DNA of 64,000 nucleotides from Urechis unicinctus (lineage: Eukaryota; Annelida; Polychaeta; Xenopneusta; Urechidae): NCBI GenBank assembly GCA_034190875.2, contig CM067354.1:53132897-53196896 (forward strand). Reading direction: 5' to 3'. Below, one piece after another: positions 11,150-23,228 of this stretch (the first letter of the stretch is position 1; the number at the start of each line of letters is the position of its first letter). Below the pieces are notes generated by a model. The model did not search any database. It was not told the origin of the DNA and worked only from the letters and a program-made list of their open reading frames with translations. A program made the translations under genes and the position numbers.

Positions 11150-12170
11150 TTTTATTTATTTATTTATTTTTGATGCTATATGCTGAACCTAATGTTCCCA
11201 CAGTAACTTTTGTTCGATAATAACCCCTTAGAACCCAAATTGTTCTACACATTCGAAAATAACGCTATCGATAGATAGGCTCAAACTTGTATGATTGTAA
11301 GCCTTTGTTCCAAATGACATTGCATGAGTGTTTTGTACGTTCAATGTTAATTTGTTTATTCTCAACCATTTTGATATCTTTACATTTATTGGTTTGCAAC
11401 TGTCTCTAGGTCTGCCATGTTATCATTGTTAATGAATATGTTTGCATCGTCAGGGAACATGATTGTGTTTAAAGTGTTTGAAGCACTTGGAAGATCATTA
11501 ATATACATTAGAAATAACAATGATCTAAGCATTGAGCTTTGTGGTAGACCACATATTATTTCCTCATTTTTTGATATGGTACCATTGTACTCTACTAATT
11601 TTTTTCGCCCTTGGAGATAACTTTTTAACCAGTCATACACTTTGCCTCTCATCCCATAATACTCTAATTTAAATAGCAATATTACATGGTTAACTGTGTC
11701 AAATAAATCTAGAAATATTCCCATTAATTACTCTGTATTTTCTAAGGCTTTTGTAATATTGTCATGTAATATTGAAATAACCATACTGGTGGAATATCCA
11801 GATCGATGCCGTATTTGCAATTTGTTATTAATCTACGTTTATCCAAGAATATTTTTTAAATATTTTCAAAATTGTTGGCAATACAGAAATTGGTCGATAA
11901 ATGCTTGATTTTTTTTCAATCCCCACTTTTGCATAAGGAAACTACCATTTAGATTCCATTGGTACAATTCAATGTTCGAATGATAAATCAATGATGTGTG
12001 CAATTAAACTACTTATTTATTTTATCACAATTTTTTTAAGCCATCACATCCCTGGCCATTTTTCTTCAAATTAGCTAATATACTTGTAACTTTTTACATG
12101 TTGGTTCAAGAAAGAGTTTTGTTTGACTCTGTCATATAACAAATGTGTGTTTGGGGGTCATGTTCTCTAT
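11150..12170 (-). mobile_element. Truncated, frameshifted LINE: reverse transcriptase domain
   Basis: Reading the minus strand from 12170 down, most of a non-LTR reverse transcriptase can be followed across several frames: FLEP (12101-12120), ILANLKKNGQGCDGL (about 12042-12091), HIIDLSFE (11975-11998), VVSLCKSGD (11919-11946), YRPISVLP (11878-11900), RSGYSTSM (11780-11803), GIFLDLFDTVNH (to 11724), CGLPQSS and YINDLP, then FPDD (11446-11457), and after another frameshift SKWLRINKLTLN (11340-11374) and GVIIEQKLLWE (11193-11229). Only the central 112 codons (11386-11724) are uninterrupted. The catalytic FADD is FPDD and GxPQGS is GLPQSS, so the enzyme would be impaired even without the stops. 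The 5' endonuclease part is absent, as is usual for 5'-truncated LINE copies. The thumb end is missing. A short (AAAT)n tract follows at 11151-11169, resembling a LINE tail. The clade is CR1/Jockey/Rex1-like by wording only. Confidence 0.9.
11151..11169 (-). repeat. (AAAT)n tail-like tract at LINE 3' side
   Basis: Four to five ATTT units on the plus strand, thus AAAT on the LINE sense strand, lie about 25 bp past the last recognisable coding motif. LINEs often end in short microsatellite-like tails. Because the thumb region of the protein is missing, this could also be unrelated simple sequence. Confidence 0.45.
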
Positions 12171-12179
12171 TTCAGAAGC

Positions 12180-13330
12180 CAGTGATGGTCTTAAATATGT
12201 CGTTCACCTCGCACGAAAGAATACGCCTGGTATTGGCAAGATGCCCTTGGCGATAGCACAGCACTTGCCAAATGTCTTATCAACCTCGATATTTTCAATA
12301 TAATACCGTTAAGGCCATTGGTATGCATTGCCATTGATGCGATGAGTATGATTAAATGGTCTCATTTCGCAGCCAGCGGCCTTTTAGTCTTCAAATTGAG
12401 GCTCGTTTCCTGTTCAGCGATGCAGACATGATAACGCCGCATTTGCAGTTTTAACCTATTACATGCACGAGTTATAATATGTTGCGGCTCAATAATTAAC
12501 ATTTTTCAAACTATCTTATCGTCATAAATGATCAGCATAATAAGCGGTATGCATTAAATTTTCTACCATTCAGTAGAATATTTATACAAAATTGATGATG
12601 TTTGCGTATTTTTGTGTCGGATTTATCGCCGGAGGTAAACAACCCAGCAAGGTGGATCTGTAACAAGACAATTGAAGCATTAGGGACGGCCGTTGATTGA
12701 ATCAACAAACATACATATAGGTAAGCAATGAATAATCATAATAGCGATGTCAGAGTACACAATTGCTAAACCTTGAACCAAAAGAACGTGGACATAAATA
12801 TTCCTTACCTAAAATCGCACATTTGCGCGCACCCTCTCACTTACAATGCTGTTAATGGAAGGGAAGTGTCAATGACCCAAGAGCTAGTTCATTCTGACAA
12901 CTTAGTCATTTCACATCATACGACTTTCGATAACAGTACAATAGATGGCCAACACATCAGCAAGGGAAGTTGCAAATGTGACCACATTTATGTTCCCCTT
13001 TTCCCGTCCTCTTTCAAGGTTGGTGCATGCCATTGTAAGTCACACCCACCACAATTATGATCAAAGTCGCTGCCCAGCTAATGCAACACACTGACACACA
13101 GCGTACGATTTGCATTCTACGTGATGAATTTGAAGCACGCCGTGGTCCACATGTTGGAGCTCCTTAAGGACGCGTTTGGTGCCAGCAAATGGTGGTTCTA
13201 TTATTGCGCGTTGTTGAATCAAATGCCAAAAAATATATACGATGCATCGGCGGTTTATGAACCGCTTTCACTAAAAGCTATACGAACTGAGATTACTGAT
13301 TGCGGTCATTTGTTTGCATTCTGATATAAT
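12180..13330. repeat. Ancient repeat block related to 3550-4300
   Basis: From about 12400 the order of short matches follows 3590-4270: GCAGACATGATAA, a TCGGATTTATCGCCGGAGGTAA stretch (TCGGATGGATCGACGGAGGTAA at 3798), AAAGAACG, and finally GGAGCTCCTTAAGGACGCGTTTGG (4223 in the relative). Divergence is high. The plus-strand frames at 12773-13060 and 13121-13324 have no recognised domain and no counterpart frame in the relative. I see nothing recognisable in 12180-12400. Confidence 0.5.
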
Positions 13331-13334
13331 TACA

Positions 13335-13975
13335 TCATAAAAGTCCAAATCATCGGGTGCGTGTTACCTTGATTATTATTGCTGCATTGTTTATTGCAAA
13401 CATGCATAAATAAAGCCTGTAACGCATAATTTGCTCCTTTAACTACTTAAAATACAAGCCATGCTGGAGTTTGAATTCAATATTATATAATTAGCTATTT
13501 TTTATAAAATTGGATTGCATTCATCGCCGTACAGTGTTTTATCTTTCTGATACATCATGGCAGCAAAACCGCACGTATCACAGTGTGGTACGCAAAAGCC
13601 TTGTACAGAAAATTTCTGCATATAGATATTTGTCATAACCAGCATAAATAGAGCTAGTATAGCTACCAACTGTTAGTTCTGGAATTCATCTTTTGTGACT
13701 TGAAGACCTCTGTGAAGCTGAGGCAGCGACGAATCAGATTTTCTGGGTATGTGGTATGTGGTATATATCGCAACAGGTAAGGAGATAAACTCAAAACGAC
13801 TAGTAACTCTAAAGAGCGAATAGCATGTTTGAAGACTTCTCTTCCACTGGACGGATTACGGGCCATTAAAGGATGTTGTAAATTCAAAATGGATATCCCT
13901 GTTCGATTAATCTATATCAATCATTCCACACAATTAATAGTCGCCTCCTCATGGTCAGCTACATCATTAAGAATA
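13335..13975. other. Featureless spacer
   Basis: Only overlapping short open frames on both strands (such as 13663-13887 minus and 13829-14035 plus), none with a recognisable domain. No repeat partner was found. Confidence 0.4.
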
Positions 13976-13979
13976 TACC

Positions 13980-14350
13980 TAGAGACAGTCAGACAGAGGA
14001 CTTTGACATGTAACATTGTCTTTGCTTTTAAATGATGTATAATGCTTACGTCACATGGTAGCTATTGCCTTGTTGTGCAAACAAAATTACGCCAGCCACA
14101 ATTATGCCTGTATTTTGTTTGCAAATATGATTCATGCGGTATTATGCTCATATTGTATGGATTCCAACGTCAGCACATATAGTGACCGGTAGTGCATTAC
14201 CAATCACTCCTTCTGCGAAAATATTCCTTGATAATGTCTGTCGTCAATTGTCGGCGCCAATAAAATCTATGTAACAAAATAACAGGCGGAACAATCCGTA
14301 GCGGTTTTTATTAACAGTGCTTGTGTCGAATGGTTTTTAAGCAGATGAAT
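13980..14350 (+). repeat. Repeat pair, first copy (pairs with 16855-17225)
   Basis: The two copies share in order CAGACAG, GATG.ATAATGCTTACG, a CATTGTCTTG/TATTGCCTTG with TTTGCA/TTGTGCA, a CAGCCACA, CTGTATTTTGTT, a long diverged stretch, and TATGTAACAA/TATATAACAA. They lie 2.9 kb apart in the same orientation. It is non-coding. Confidence 0.6.
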
Positions 14351-15455
14351 ATCTATAATATGCAGCTGAAATCAATAATCTAGAGAGAAAACCGTATCAA
14401 TGTGCTATCTCCAGCAGTATATCGTCGCCATTCTGATCAAGCTTTCTATGGGCGACGTTTTTCTAAGCCGATTAATTTGTCATTTGCGATGATGAACGCG
14501 GATAGTTATCAGTAAAATCATCTCGTTTGCTGTCCTCTTTCATTTACCACATGCCGCGTTTTACTCTCATTGATGTATCCGGATGGCTACATCGTCGAGT
14601 CGACGCAATATTGGTTTTGCCACATGCGAAGGCATCATTTAATAAGTACCATGATCCACAAAGGTTTTGTGTTTGAATGGGCAAACAGCTTTCTAATGCA
14701 GCTTCATGCGGCAGTATGTGTGGTATCGCTGAGCAAAATTAAACGGAGCTCTTAGTGAAAAGCGAAGAAGCTGGATTCGCTATATTCATTGATATGCATA
14801 GTAGACTGTAAAATCAACTGCGCTATAAATGATAGTGTTGTTTAATGGCGTATATGAGTAATGAATTACCTGAACTTCGCATGAGCATATCACACCTCAT
14901 CAGTGTGTTGATGGCAAAATTCTCGTGATGCGGTAGAATTAAAGGGCTTTTCTAATTCATCCAACCGAGTAAAACAATTGATTGCAGTGTGAGGATAAAC
15001 GGAAAAAATACTTGCTATGGATTAATAGGACAGCTTCTAAGTAAATGATAACATCCGAAGACGTCCTGTTATTGGTCAGCGTAATCTGTGTGTTGATTAC
15101 GGGTGCACACATACTTTCAAGTTATCCGATGGTTAATCAATGAACACGTTATAAACACTTGCTCTTGACGCTTGTGAGCGACAATGCAGATACAACAGAT
15201 GTTATACTGAAATTGCATCAAAGCCACTCGGTTGTATTTAATTTGAGCAAGACGGATTCTTTCGAAATCAACAGTCTCCAAGGATAAAGGTATATGTATA
15301 TAAATAAGGTATGAACTGTATAGTTAATCGTTGCCGACTTATCAGGTGGGATGTCACTGCACAATGTCATTCAGAACCAGTTTTCTTCGAATATCGCATG
15401 AACGACCTACGTAAATGACAATTTGTATGAATACCTGTGCACATGCCTTGGAGCT
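14351..15455. other. Featureless spacer
   Basis: A plus-strand frame at 14570-14755 is unremarkable. A faint resemblance of 14640-14720 to 17640-17710 (GGTTTTGTGTT, then CAGC.TCATG/CAGCGTCAATG) may continue the neighbouring repeat pair. Nothing else was recognised. Confidence 0.4.
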
Positions 15456-15459
15456 AAAG

Positions 15460-16020
15460 TAATGTGTGTATATTGTTATAAATATAAAAAGGCTCTTACT
15501 CTGGTGCAAATAGCGCAAACCGAGTCTGCTGATTTTACCGTTAATGTGGGGGCGGGATCAGAGTAATTGATATGACCTGCTGATCGACATCGTAAAATCT
15601 GCAGACGTGCTGTTACAAATCTTAGTATCCCTGTCAAATATTGATTACCTACGTTAAAGACCCTACACGAATTGTAGGCTGAACGCCGGTATCAGGCGGC
15701 TGTTGATAAAAACAATTCAGATGTCTCCGTGCACATCTCGTAGCACTGACTGAACACAGTACAACAATTGCAGCCTGCGGACGGACAATTCCTTTTCGTG
15801 TTTTTGCATTTTGGGTCGTGCGCCCTACTACCACCACCCTGCACAATGCTCACTAGTGGGTCGTGTCATAAGTTTACCCTGAGTCATACGTGGATATGGA
15901 TCGGTCGCCATTCGGCTTTGATTGACATTTCCGTTGAAAATATATGCGTACATATAAAAAATTAATGGTTTTGGTTTTGTCTAAGGTCACTTTTGTAATT
16001 GAGGTCATCTCGTAGGTGCC
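15460..16020 (+). repeat. Repeat pair, first copy (pairs with 20020-21045)
   Basis: Shared anchors in order: GGCTCTTACTCTGGTG (TGCTCTTACTTTGGTG at 20035), TTGTAGGCTGAA (20655), GGCTGTTGATAAA, TCGTAGCACTG, AATTGCAGCCTGCGGACGGACA (20757), TCGGCTTTGATTGACATTTCC (20941) and TTTTGGTTTTG/TTTTGGTTTCG. The second copy is about 0.5 kb longer between the first two anchors. Frames on either strand (15649-15846 minus, 15768-15965 plus) are not conserved in the partner. Confidence 0.75.
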
Positions 16021-16850
16021 ACGGAATATCATCTGGTCCGGTCAACTATGCGCACCGTCTCCAACAGTTGCGGTACAGGCATTGGCAGATTCCGAGTAAA
16101 ACGTTTTAACTACATTGTAGACAATTTGATATTTATCTTTGTTCTTAATACAAATCAATAACGTCTGCTTCGGGGACGAACAAATTCACCATCATCAAGC
16201 CACACGTAACTGTTATATATGCATTGTGCATTGTGTCACCAAGTAAATGAATACAAAGCAATGTGAACTGTGTATGAGCAAGTTATGGTACGTACACCAG
16301 ATGTTTGTAAACACATATATGACGCTTGGAAACTTATATAGGAATAGAAGGTGAGTTGCTAGATTTCGTGATGTGTCTTGGCCTAATTGGCAATAGGAAA
16401 GTCCACGAAGTGCTAAAAACATAAAAGTAACTTGCTAGCATACCACAATTCGACTCCGTCTAACTAGAATCAATCAAAATCACTTTTTATATATCTGAAT
16501 AATATAGATCCCAAAACCATAATAACTGTTGAAAGGACAATGTTTTATTCATCATTTGTTATGCGTAGGCCTATGTGAGATAAATGCACCAAAGAAGCAG
16601 TTTTCTTGACATAATGACGCCTTTTTGATATTTCAGTCATTGATCACTAGTGCTGTGTGCAAAAGCGTGAGCAAAAGAAGCAACCGGAGTAAAGTTGCAA
16701 TAAGCAGTTGATCGATTTGCTTTTTACGTGCCTTCTGAATTCGGGCCACAAAGAGATGTAGTAATGTAATATGAAGAACACAATTTAGCGAATATTTTTG
16801 CAGTTTAAGGGCCGCCTGATCATGATATTTTAGGTTATTGAGTATATGTC
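16021..16850. other. Featureless spacer
   Basis: No gene, RNA or repeat partner was recognised. The short minus-strand frame at 16213-16422 looks like chance. Confidence 0.4.
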
Positions 16851-16854
16851 TCGT

Positions 16855-17225
16855 GCCAGCCAGACAGCAGAAGTTGACATTTAACGTTAAATCTGCTTTT
16901 AGAAAATAGATGATGCTTACGCCTCCTGTAAACCATTGTCTTGTTTTGCAGACATGTTATGGCAGCCACAGCCATATCTGTATTTTGTTGTCAAACTTGG
17001 TCCATATATACACGTAGCCGTTACCCTTCAATATTTGAGTTATCGTGCACAAGGTCTTGGCACCCACAACTAGGCGGTTAGTTATCACTGACTTTCTTTG
17101 ACAATATCCGTCCTTAGTTTTCGGCGACAAGATTATCTATATAACAATATGACCAGTGCAACTGGTAGTAGTCATGGTCATCCAACGTGCCTTCGTCGAG
17201 TATGTTGAGGCAGGTAAATATCCAC
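16855..17225 (+). repeat. Repeat pair, second copy (pairs with 13980-14350)
   Basis: This is the partner of the 13980 block, matching through GATGATGCTTACG, TGTCTTGTTTTGCA, CAGCCACA, CTGTATTTTGTTG and TATATAACAA. Divergence is spread evenly with short indels, as expected for unconstrained DNA. Confidence 0.6.
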
Positions 17226-17229
17226 AATT

Positions 17230-20015
17230 TTTAACCCTAATTTATGTGCAAACCATAAGCCGTGACGTCGACAAGTGATCATATATTACTGTGCGCTAGT
17301 AACTATCAATCACCGTTCGCTCAGAGCCATTGTTATGGAAATCCCTCATTAATTTATTCTGGAGCTCATTTTGGTTATGTCATGTCCCACACCCATGTCC
17401 ATGGTATTGCAGTATAAACTCCATAGGTCATCGGACATCGGTGCCGTACCTATGCATCATGTTCCGATTTTCATCGCCCTAATGCCAGAACGGTATACGA
17501 ATTTCATATGTAAAGGCATAATTAAGCGACCTAAGTGAATGTTACAACTAGCTCCCACAAGATTTGCGCGTTAAACATAAGATACAAAGTGAAGGGTTCA
17601 ATAGTTTACATGGTATACTGAGCACTATCATTGCAATGTAATGATCATATGATGCATGACGGTTTTGTGTTCATGGCGCTCTCGTGCAGCGTCAATGTGC
17701 TATAAATATTCGATATCAACTTAAATTATTATTAACATGATGATAACAAATATTTTAATAGTAAATGTCTAATGATCGAAACTGTACGTACTGAATAAAC
17801 GTTGATAAACTGAGCGTTGGTATTGCAGATAAGGGCATTTGCATAAAGATAAAGATGTTTGCAGCCTATTAAAGCTCATGTATTTATAGGCAAGGTAATG
17901 TATCAAAGTGCAATACTGCATAGTCAAAATGATGTCTTTGCCTTGAAGGTTGTGCTGAATTACGCTGTGCGATTTACCGAATGTTTTTCTATGGTCGCGA
18001 TATTTTTTGCGGAGTATATTAGGAAATATATGATACCTTCAGTTATCTTCTATGACACAAGGGCATACCAAGGGTCAGAATGTAACATAGCATAAGTTTA
18101 GCATAAACAATAGCTGCATGATATCATCAACACATCCTGGTAAAAAACTAGTCAGCCGTGCACCATCATTTTACTCATCGTTGTATTATACGATTGACTG
18201 AACAGGTGTACTTAAGAGATCTACTGGTTATTTATGCTACAAAATAACATTATGGCTATATTAGCAGCAAGATAATCATGCCATGCCATGATAGTTTATA
18301 TATAAAACCATCAATGTAGCCCCTGAGGACGCAGTATACCCATTAAAACGTTATCAGCTTAAATGTTCGTAATACCGAAAACAAATTTATCTAACATCCA
18401 TCGTCATCTCTTACAGTTTCACAGCTTTCGGCTCTCGCAGGGTTGTGCACTAAAAGGACCGGTCTACTTCATGCAGTATTGTTTTTCCACTGTATGTTGT
18501 TTCTCTTACCAATGAGCCTAGCTGTATGCATGATGAGAGACAGAGCAGTGTTTGATGTAAATTTATCGTCAGGCACTGGAGAAGTATAATTGTTCTTCTC
18601 TTTTCCGTTAAGAAGGCCAAAGGTTTACATACAGATGTAGATAATCCCTATGCGATTGTTACAGGCACTGGGTAGGCATAATGGACAGAAATGTCAAAAT
18701 TCAATAGATTGGAAAGGCTGGATTGTGACGTATGCCAGGCGTTGATCTGAAATTGGATTGACGTCAGACGAAGCTTCCCCGATCCTGCTAATCTTTTAGT
18801 AAACTGTCATCAATTGCAGAATACCTCATATTCTGCGTTATAAAAGATGTATTTTGTTGATATGTTGACAGTCATCAGGCTTTAAATAATCATGTAAGTG
18901 CTTTGTAAGCCTGTAACACATTCCGCTGTGGTCTATAACTCATGCATATATGGTTGTAATCTAGGTGCCTGGATCAGGACATTAAATAATGCAGACAACG
19001 TTGATATCCAATGCAATACTTCGTCCGCATTAAAAGCATTACGGTACTGAAACTTCGTCCCTGTCTCATGCTTGACACTCATGTCTGTCAAAAGCGTCTT
19101 ACTGGCGTGCGTAACACCTGTTTATAGCGTTTGTAAGTACAGAAAATCACTTAAGTTGATAAACTTTGGGATCAGGCACCAATATTTTTCGGTAATCTCC
19201 AAATCGGCCTGGCGGTAATTATTTGTGTATCGGTATAAACACTTGCGCACCCTGTTGTCTTAGTACCAGTATAAAATTGACCCACTGCAAAACGCCGGCT
19301 TGAGGTGATAGCCAACCGATGAACTTACAAACTATTTTGGATGAAGACACAATAGCAGCAGGTAGGCACATTTTTAGTGACATTAAGCAGCATTCAATGT
19401 ATACAGTGATATACATTGATGTTAAATTGCAACAAACAGCTAGCTCCCACTGTGTTACATGGTTGGCAAGGACCTTCAGTGGGTGCAGTCACGTGCATTC
19501 CTGACCTTCAACATCGATGAATCCGGATAAGGCCTTATTTTTATGCCGTATCTAGCAGTAAATTTTGCCATTCTGTTAAATTATATCATGAAGACGTGCT
19601 GTGACAAAGCCTCGCATGCTTGAAAAATAATAATTACCGACATTAAGGGCCCGGTTTGTATTATGTGTCAAATTAGTCTCCCACCCAGCAATATGTAGGT
19701 AAACCTGATCATAAAACACAACATTAACAAAACATCGCCTGTATGAAAGAAAATATATCGGTTCTACGATATTTGTTTGCACTTTTGAATAACCAACCAT
19801 CACGGTTGAGTGCATGTATTCGCAATTTTAATTATCACAACTATACGCTCACTACCACGACATTTCATATTTCTTTGCAGATAAATGATTACAAATTAAA
19901 GAATGCTCTCAGATAGCGGATATTATCTGCGCAATAAAAGGGGTGAATCTTGTTTAGAATTATCTGTATCATATAGAGCCATACTCCCAGTCAAAGAGTG
20001 ACAACTGTGCAAAAT
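17230..20015. other. Featureless spacer
   Basis: About 2.8 kb without a recognisable gene, RNA or mobile element. Short frames (17859-18095 plus, 19219-19416 minus, 19319-19504 plus, 19576-19815 minus) overlap each other on opposite strands and show no known domain. Confidence 0.4.
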
Positions 20016-20019
20016 AAAT

Positions 20020-21050
20020 TTGCCATAAGAATAATGCTCTTACTTTGGTGTAACAGCGACAAGGAAAGACATGATTATTAATAGCATACACTACTGTGAT
20101 CTTGATAAAACTAAGTATACTGAATGTGTAAGGAGGGATAAATAAACGCTTTGGCAAAACCCGTTCAGCCAAATGCTCACAATCGCCGATGTGACATTCG
20201 TTGAATAATTGAAAATGATATGCTGCTTACAGTTAATCTGTACATACCATGCATGGTATAAGGTATAATCATACAGCTATCATAAGGATACGACAATTGT
20301 GCTAGTATAAAAAAAATAGCGCCATTAATAATGGCAACGATCTCTTTCACGCAGATGAGGATGCAAATGAATTGCTGCTGCAGAGTCATACAGCTGGTTA
20401 ATCATGAGCGAAAGCTGATGCTACCAGCAGGTAGATTAATAAGGAGCTGTTGATGTGGAAAAGTCATGCATGCCTTTGTATCGATTGAGGGCGAAGCTAA
20501 ACAAATTCAAAATACGTCCACTGCTACACACTACGCTAACCCTAAAAATCTCAGTCAATGATACCTCACCAATACAAGCGTGCGAGCAGGCACGGGTGTT
20601 CCATTCCGCTAACTGCACATTTGAGGAGGTATGCTATGGGGTCAATAAAAGACCTGTAGGCTGAATGGAGGTATTACGGGGTTGTTGATAAAGGCATTCC
20701 CGATGCCACTTTCCATATTTCGTAGCACTGTTCAAATCGTGAAGCACATTATAATAATTGCAGCCTGCGGACGGACACAATCTTGATGCTGCCAAATATA
20801 TTTCCCCAGCATATATATCAAAAAGGATTTATCTAACGTTAAATGTGGTATTGCTCGATCATCGTCATGCACACTGCTCGCTTGCAGGTTGTGCCCTTTA
20901 ATTTATTTTGATTCATGCATGGAAAAATAGTGGCCACCAGTCGGCTTTGATTGACATTTCCATTACATACATGTGCGTTACGTCATTGTAAGTTAACGGT
21001 TTTGGTTTCGCCAAAGGTCACTGTTGTACTTGAGCTAATTGTGAAGATGT
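20020..21050 (+). repeat. Repeat pair, second copy (pairs with 15460-16020)
   Basis: This is the partner of the 15460 block; the best-preserved stretch is AATTGCAGCCTGCGGACGGACA at 20757. The opposing frames at 20436-20618 (minus) and 20455-20664 (plus) lie in the part absent from the shorter copy and have no recognised domain. Confidence 0.75.
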
Positions 21051-21054
21051 CATT

Positions 21055-22950
21055 TGGGTCTGGTCAATGTCAGATAAATGGACTGATTATACTCATATGA
21101 AGAAAATTCAGCTAAAAACAATTTGTTCACGGCGTAAACATATGATGTGACGAATATGATTTATATGCATATACATGCGCAAATTCGTGCGAAAGACCCA
21201 CATAGATTGAGATGGCACAACATAATAAGAAAAGGCCCTGGACCATTAGCTGCAAAAGTTATTAGGTCTTGATAGGTTATAAGCCGCTGATGCTGGCTGA
21301 ATTATGCAATCTCTTTATTTCTGTCTACCGCATAGTGTTGCTTTCCTCCGACAAGGGATTGCAATAAAGCAAATCTAAACTATTTGCGTAGTTTAATATT
21401 AGAAAAGCTTCATAGAGGGGAGAGGGTGTGCAGACATACTGCGTCAGAGCCTACACTGCATCGCATATATTGACTGTGGATATTATGGACCCAACAGCAG
21501 TCAAACATATGTCTCTATTCTGCGCTCTTACTCATTAAGGAACGATTACGTGAGCCAGCGTTCTTGATGCAATGATACAGCATGCGCTTTGAATGATTAG
21601 TGTAACACTCGGGTATTACCAAAGTCCTTATGAGCACACAATCTCGAAAGTCAAGGTAATAAGTTCATTGGAGCGGTCCAAGCATATGACATCTTATCTT
21701 TTGACAAATACTTATCGCAAAGGAACCCACAATCATCTTAGAGCTAAACGCATTCAATGTTTGCTCAAAACGTTGATCCTTATCAAAATGGCAGCTACGT
21801 ATTAAAGGATAACTAATTTGTCGCGCTCATGCACTTTCACGATAAATACGCTTGCGAAATATATATAGCTGTTAGCAGGGTTACTGACAGCCTAGTTTAT
21901 TGTGTAAGATGTTCAGTTTGTATTTTACAGTTTCAAAATGATTCGCAAGCCGCTAAAAGCCAGCTCTAATTTCAGGACTACATCAGTAAGCAAACCTTAT
22001 ATTTCGCCACATCTAGGAACAAAGTACATTCACTGCCTCCATAAAACATAGTTAGCAGCAGGTAATTGACTGTCAGTGCTGTATATTCAAGTTAAATTGG
22101 CCGTGTATTATCTTTAAGTTCTTGGCGGCTACCAGCCCATGATGACCGAATGGAGTATCATAATGCAGTCAAATTATCTGAGAAACCTGCCTTGCCAGTA
22201 GCGCCACCATCTCGGCTGTCCCTTTATTTCAATACAAATCGACCAAACTTTGGCATATCACGGAATAGGTCAACGCAGAGGCTTGATAGGTTGTTGATGT
22301 TATTCGAATGATATTCATCTCTTTGCCTGTTGAAATGTGCTAAAAAAAGAGCAGTGACGAAGGTTAAGCATGACCTGCTGTTCATGGTTCCTGATCACTC
22401 GCGTTATCCGTATATTATTAAATCTGGCATCAAACCGTTACACCTTGACCAAATACGACGCATGTATTGATCTTATTATATATGCACATGTATTATTATC
22501 CTGACTAATTCTATCTATGTCAAGGAGAATCCGCTTATCACCGATGGTGTCCTTTCGGGTGCTACGATTAGCAGGAGAGTTTGAATTACCAAGCATTGAA
22601 GCACAAGGTCGCATAGCTCAAAAACACGTTGAATGGAAATTCTCGTCACACAGCCGTCATATGTTACGAATGTTTGCTCACATGCTTAATGTTCCCTGAT
22701 AAAGCAAGCAGAGAAGTAGGCATTAAAAAACATAATATTGCATAGTTAATCGCTTGGAGAAAGAAGGATAAGTGTCAAAAACGCAGAGAAGCAGTCTCAT
22801 TGCCAGATTTTGTCTCATGAGGTACATACTCAGTCAATAAGGGAAATACAAAGCAGCTTAGGCCGGTGACCATAATTAAGTGATGATGGCTAAAAGTACT
22901 TTGAATAATTGATGTAAATATTAAATTAACCAAATCTTGTCGTGGTCCGG
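21055..22950. other. Featureless spacer
   Basis: No gene or RNA was recognised. Frames at 21593-21805 and 22517-22699 (plus) are short and unfamiliar. No repeat partner was found within the window. Confidence 0.4.
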
Positions 22951-22952
22951 AT

Positions 22953-22954
<2 letters not shown>

Positions 22955-23019
<65 letters not shown>

Positions 23020-23052
23020 TATATATATATATATATAGATATATATAGATAT

Positions 23053-23101
<49 letters not shown>

Positions 23102-23122
23102 TATATGTATAGATATACACAC

Positions 23123-23162
<40 letters not shown>

Positions 23163-23171
23163 CTATATATC

Positions 23172-23211
<40 letters not shown>

Positions 23212-23228
23212 CATATATGTATATATAC
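22955..23228. repeat. Long interrupted (TA)n microsatellite
   Basis: About 270 bp of TA repeats with interspersed GATA, CTA and ACACACA interruptions. The minus-strand frames over it (22775-23140 and 22921-23214) are translated simple sequence, not proteins. Confidence 0.97.
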
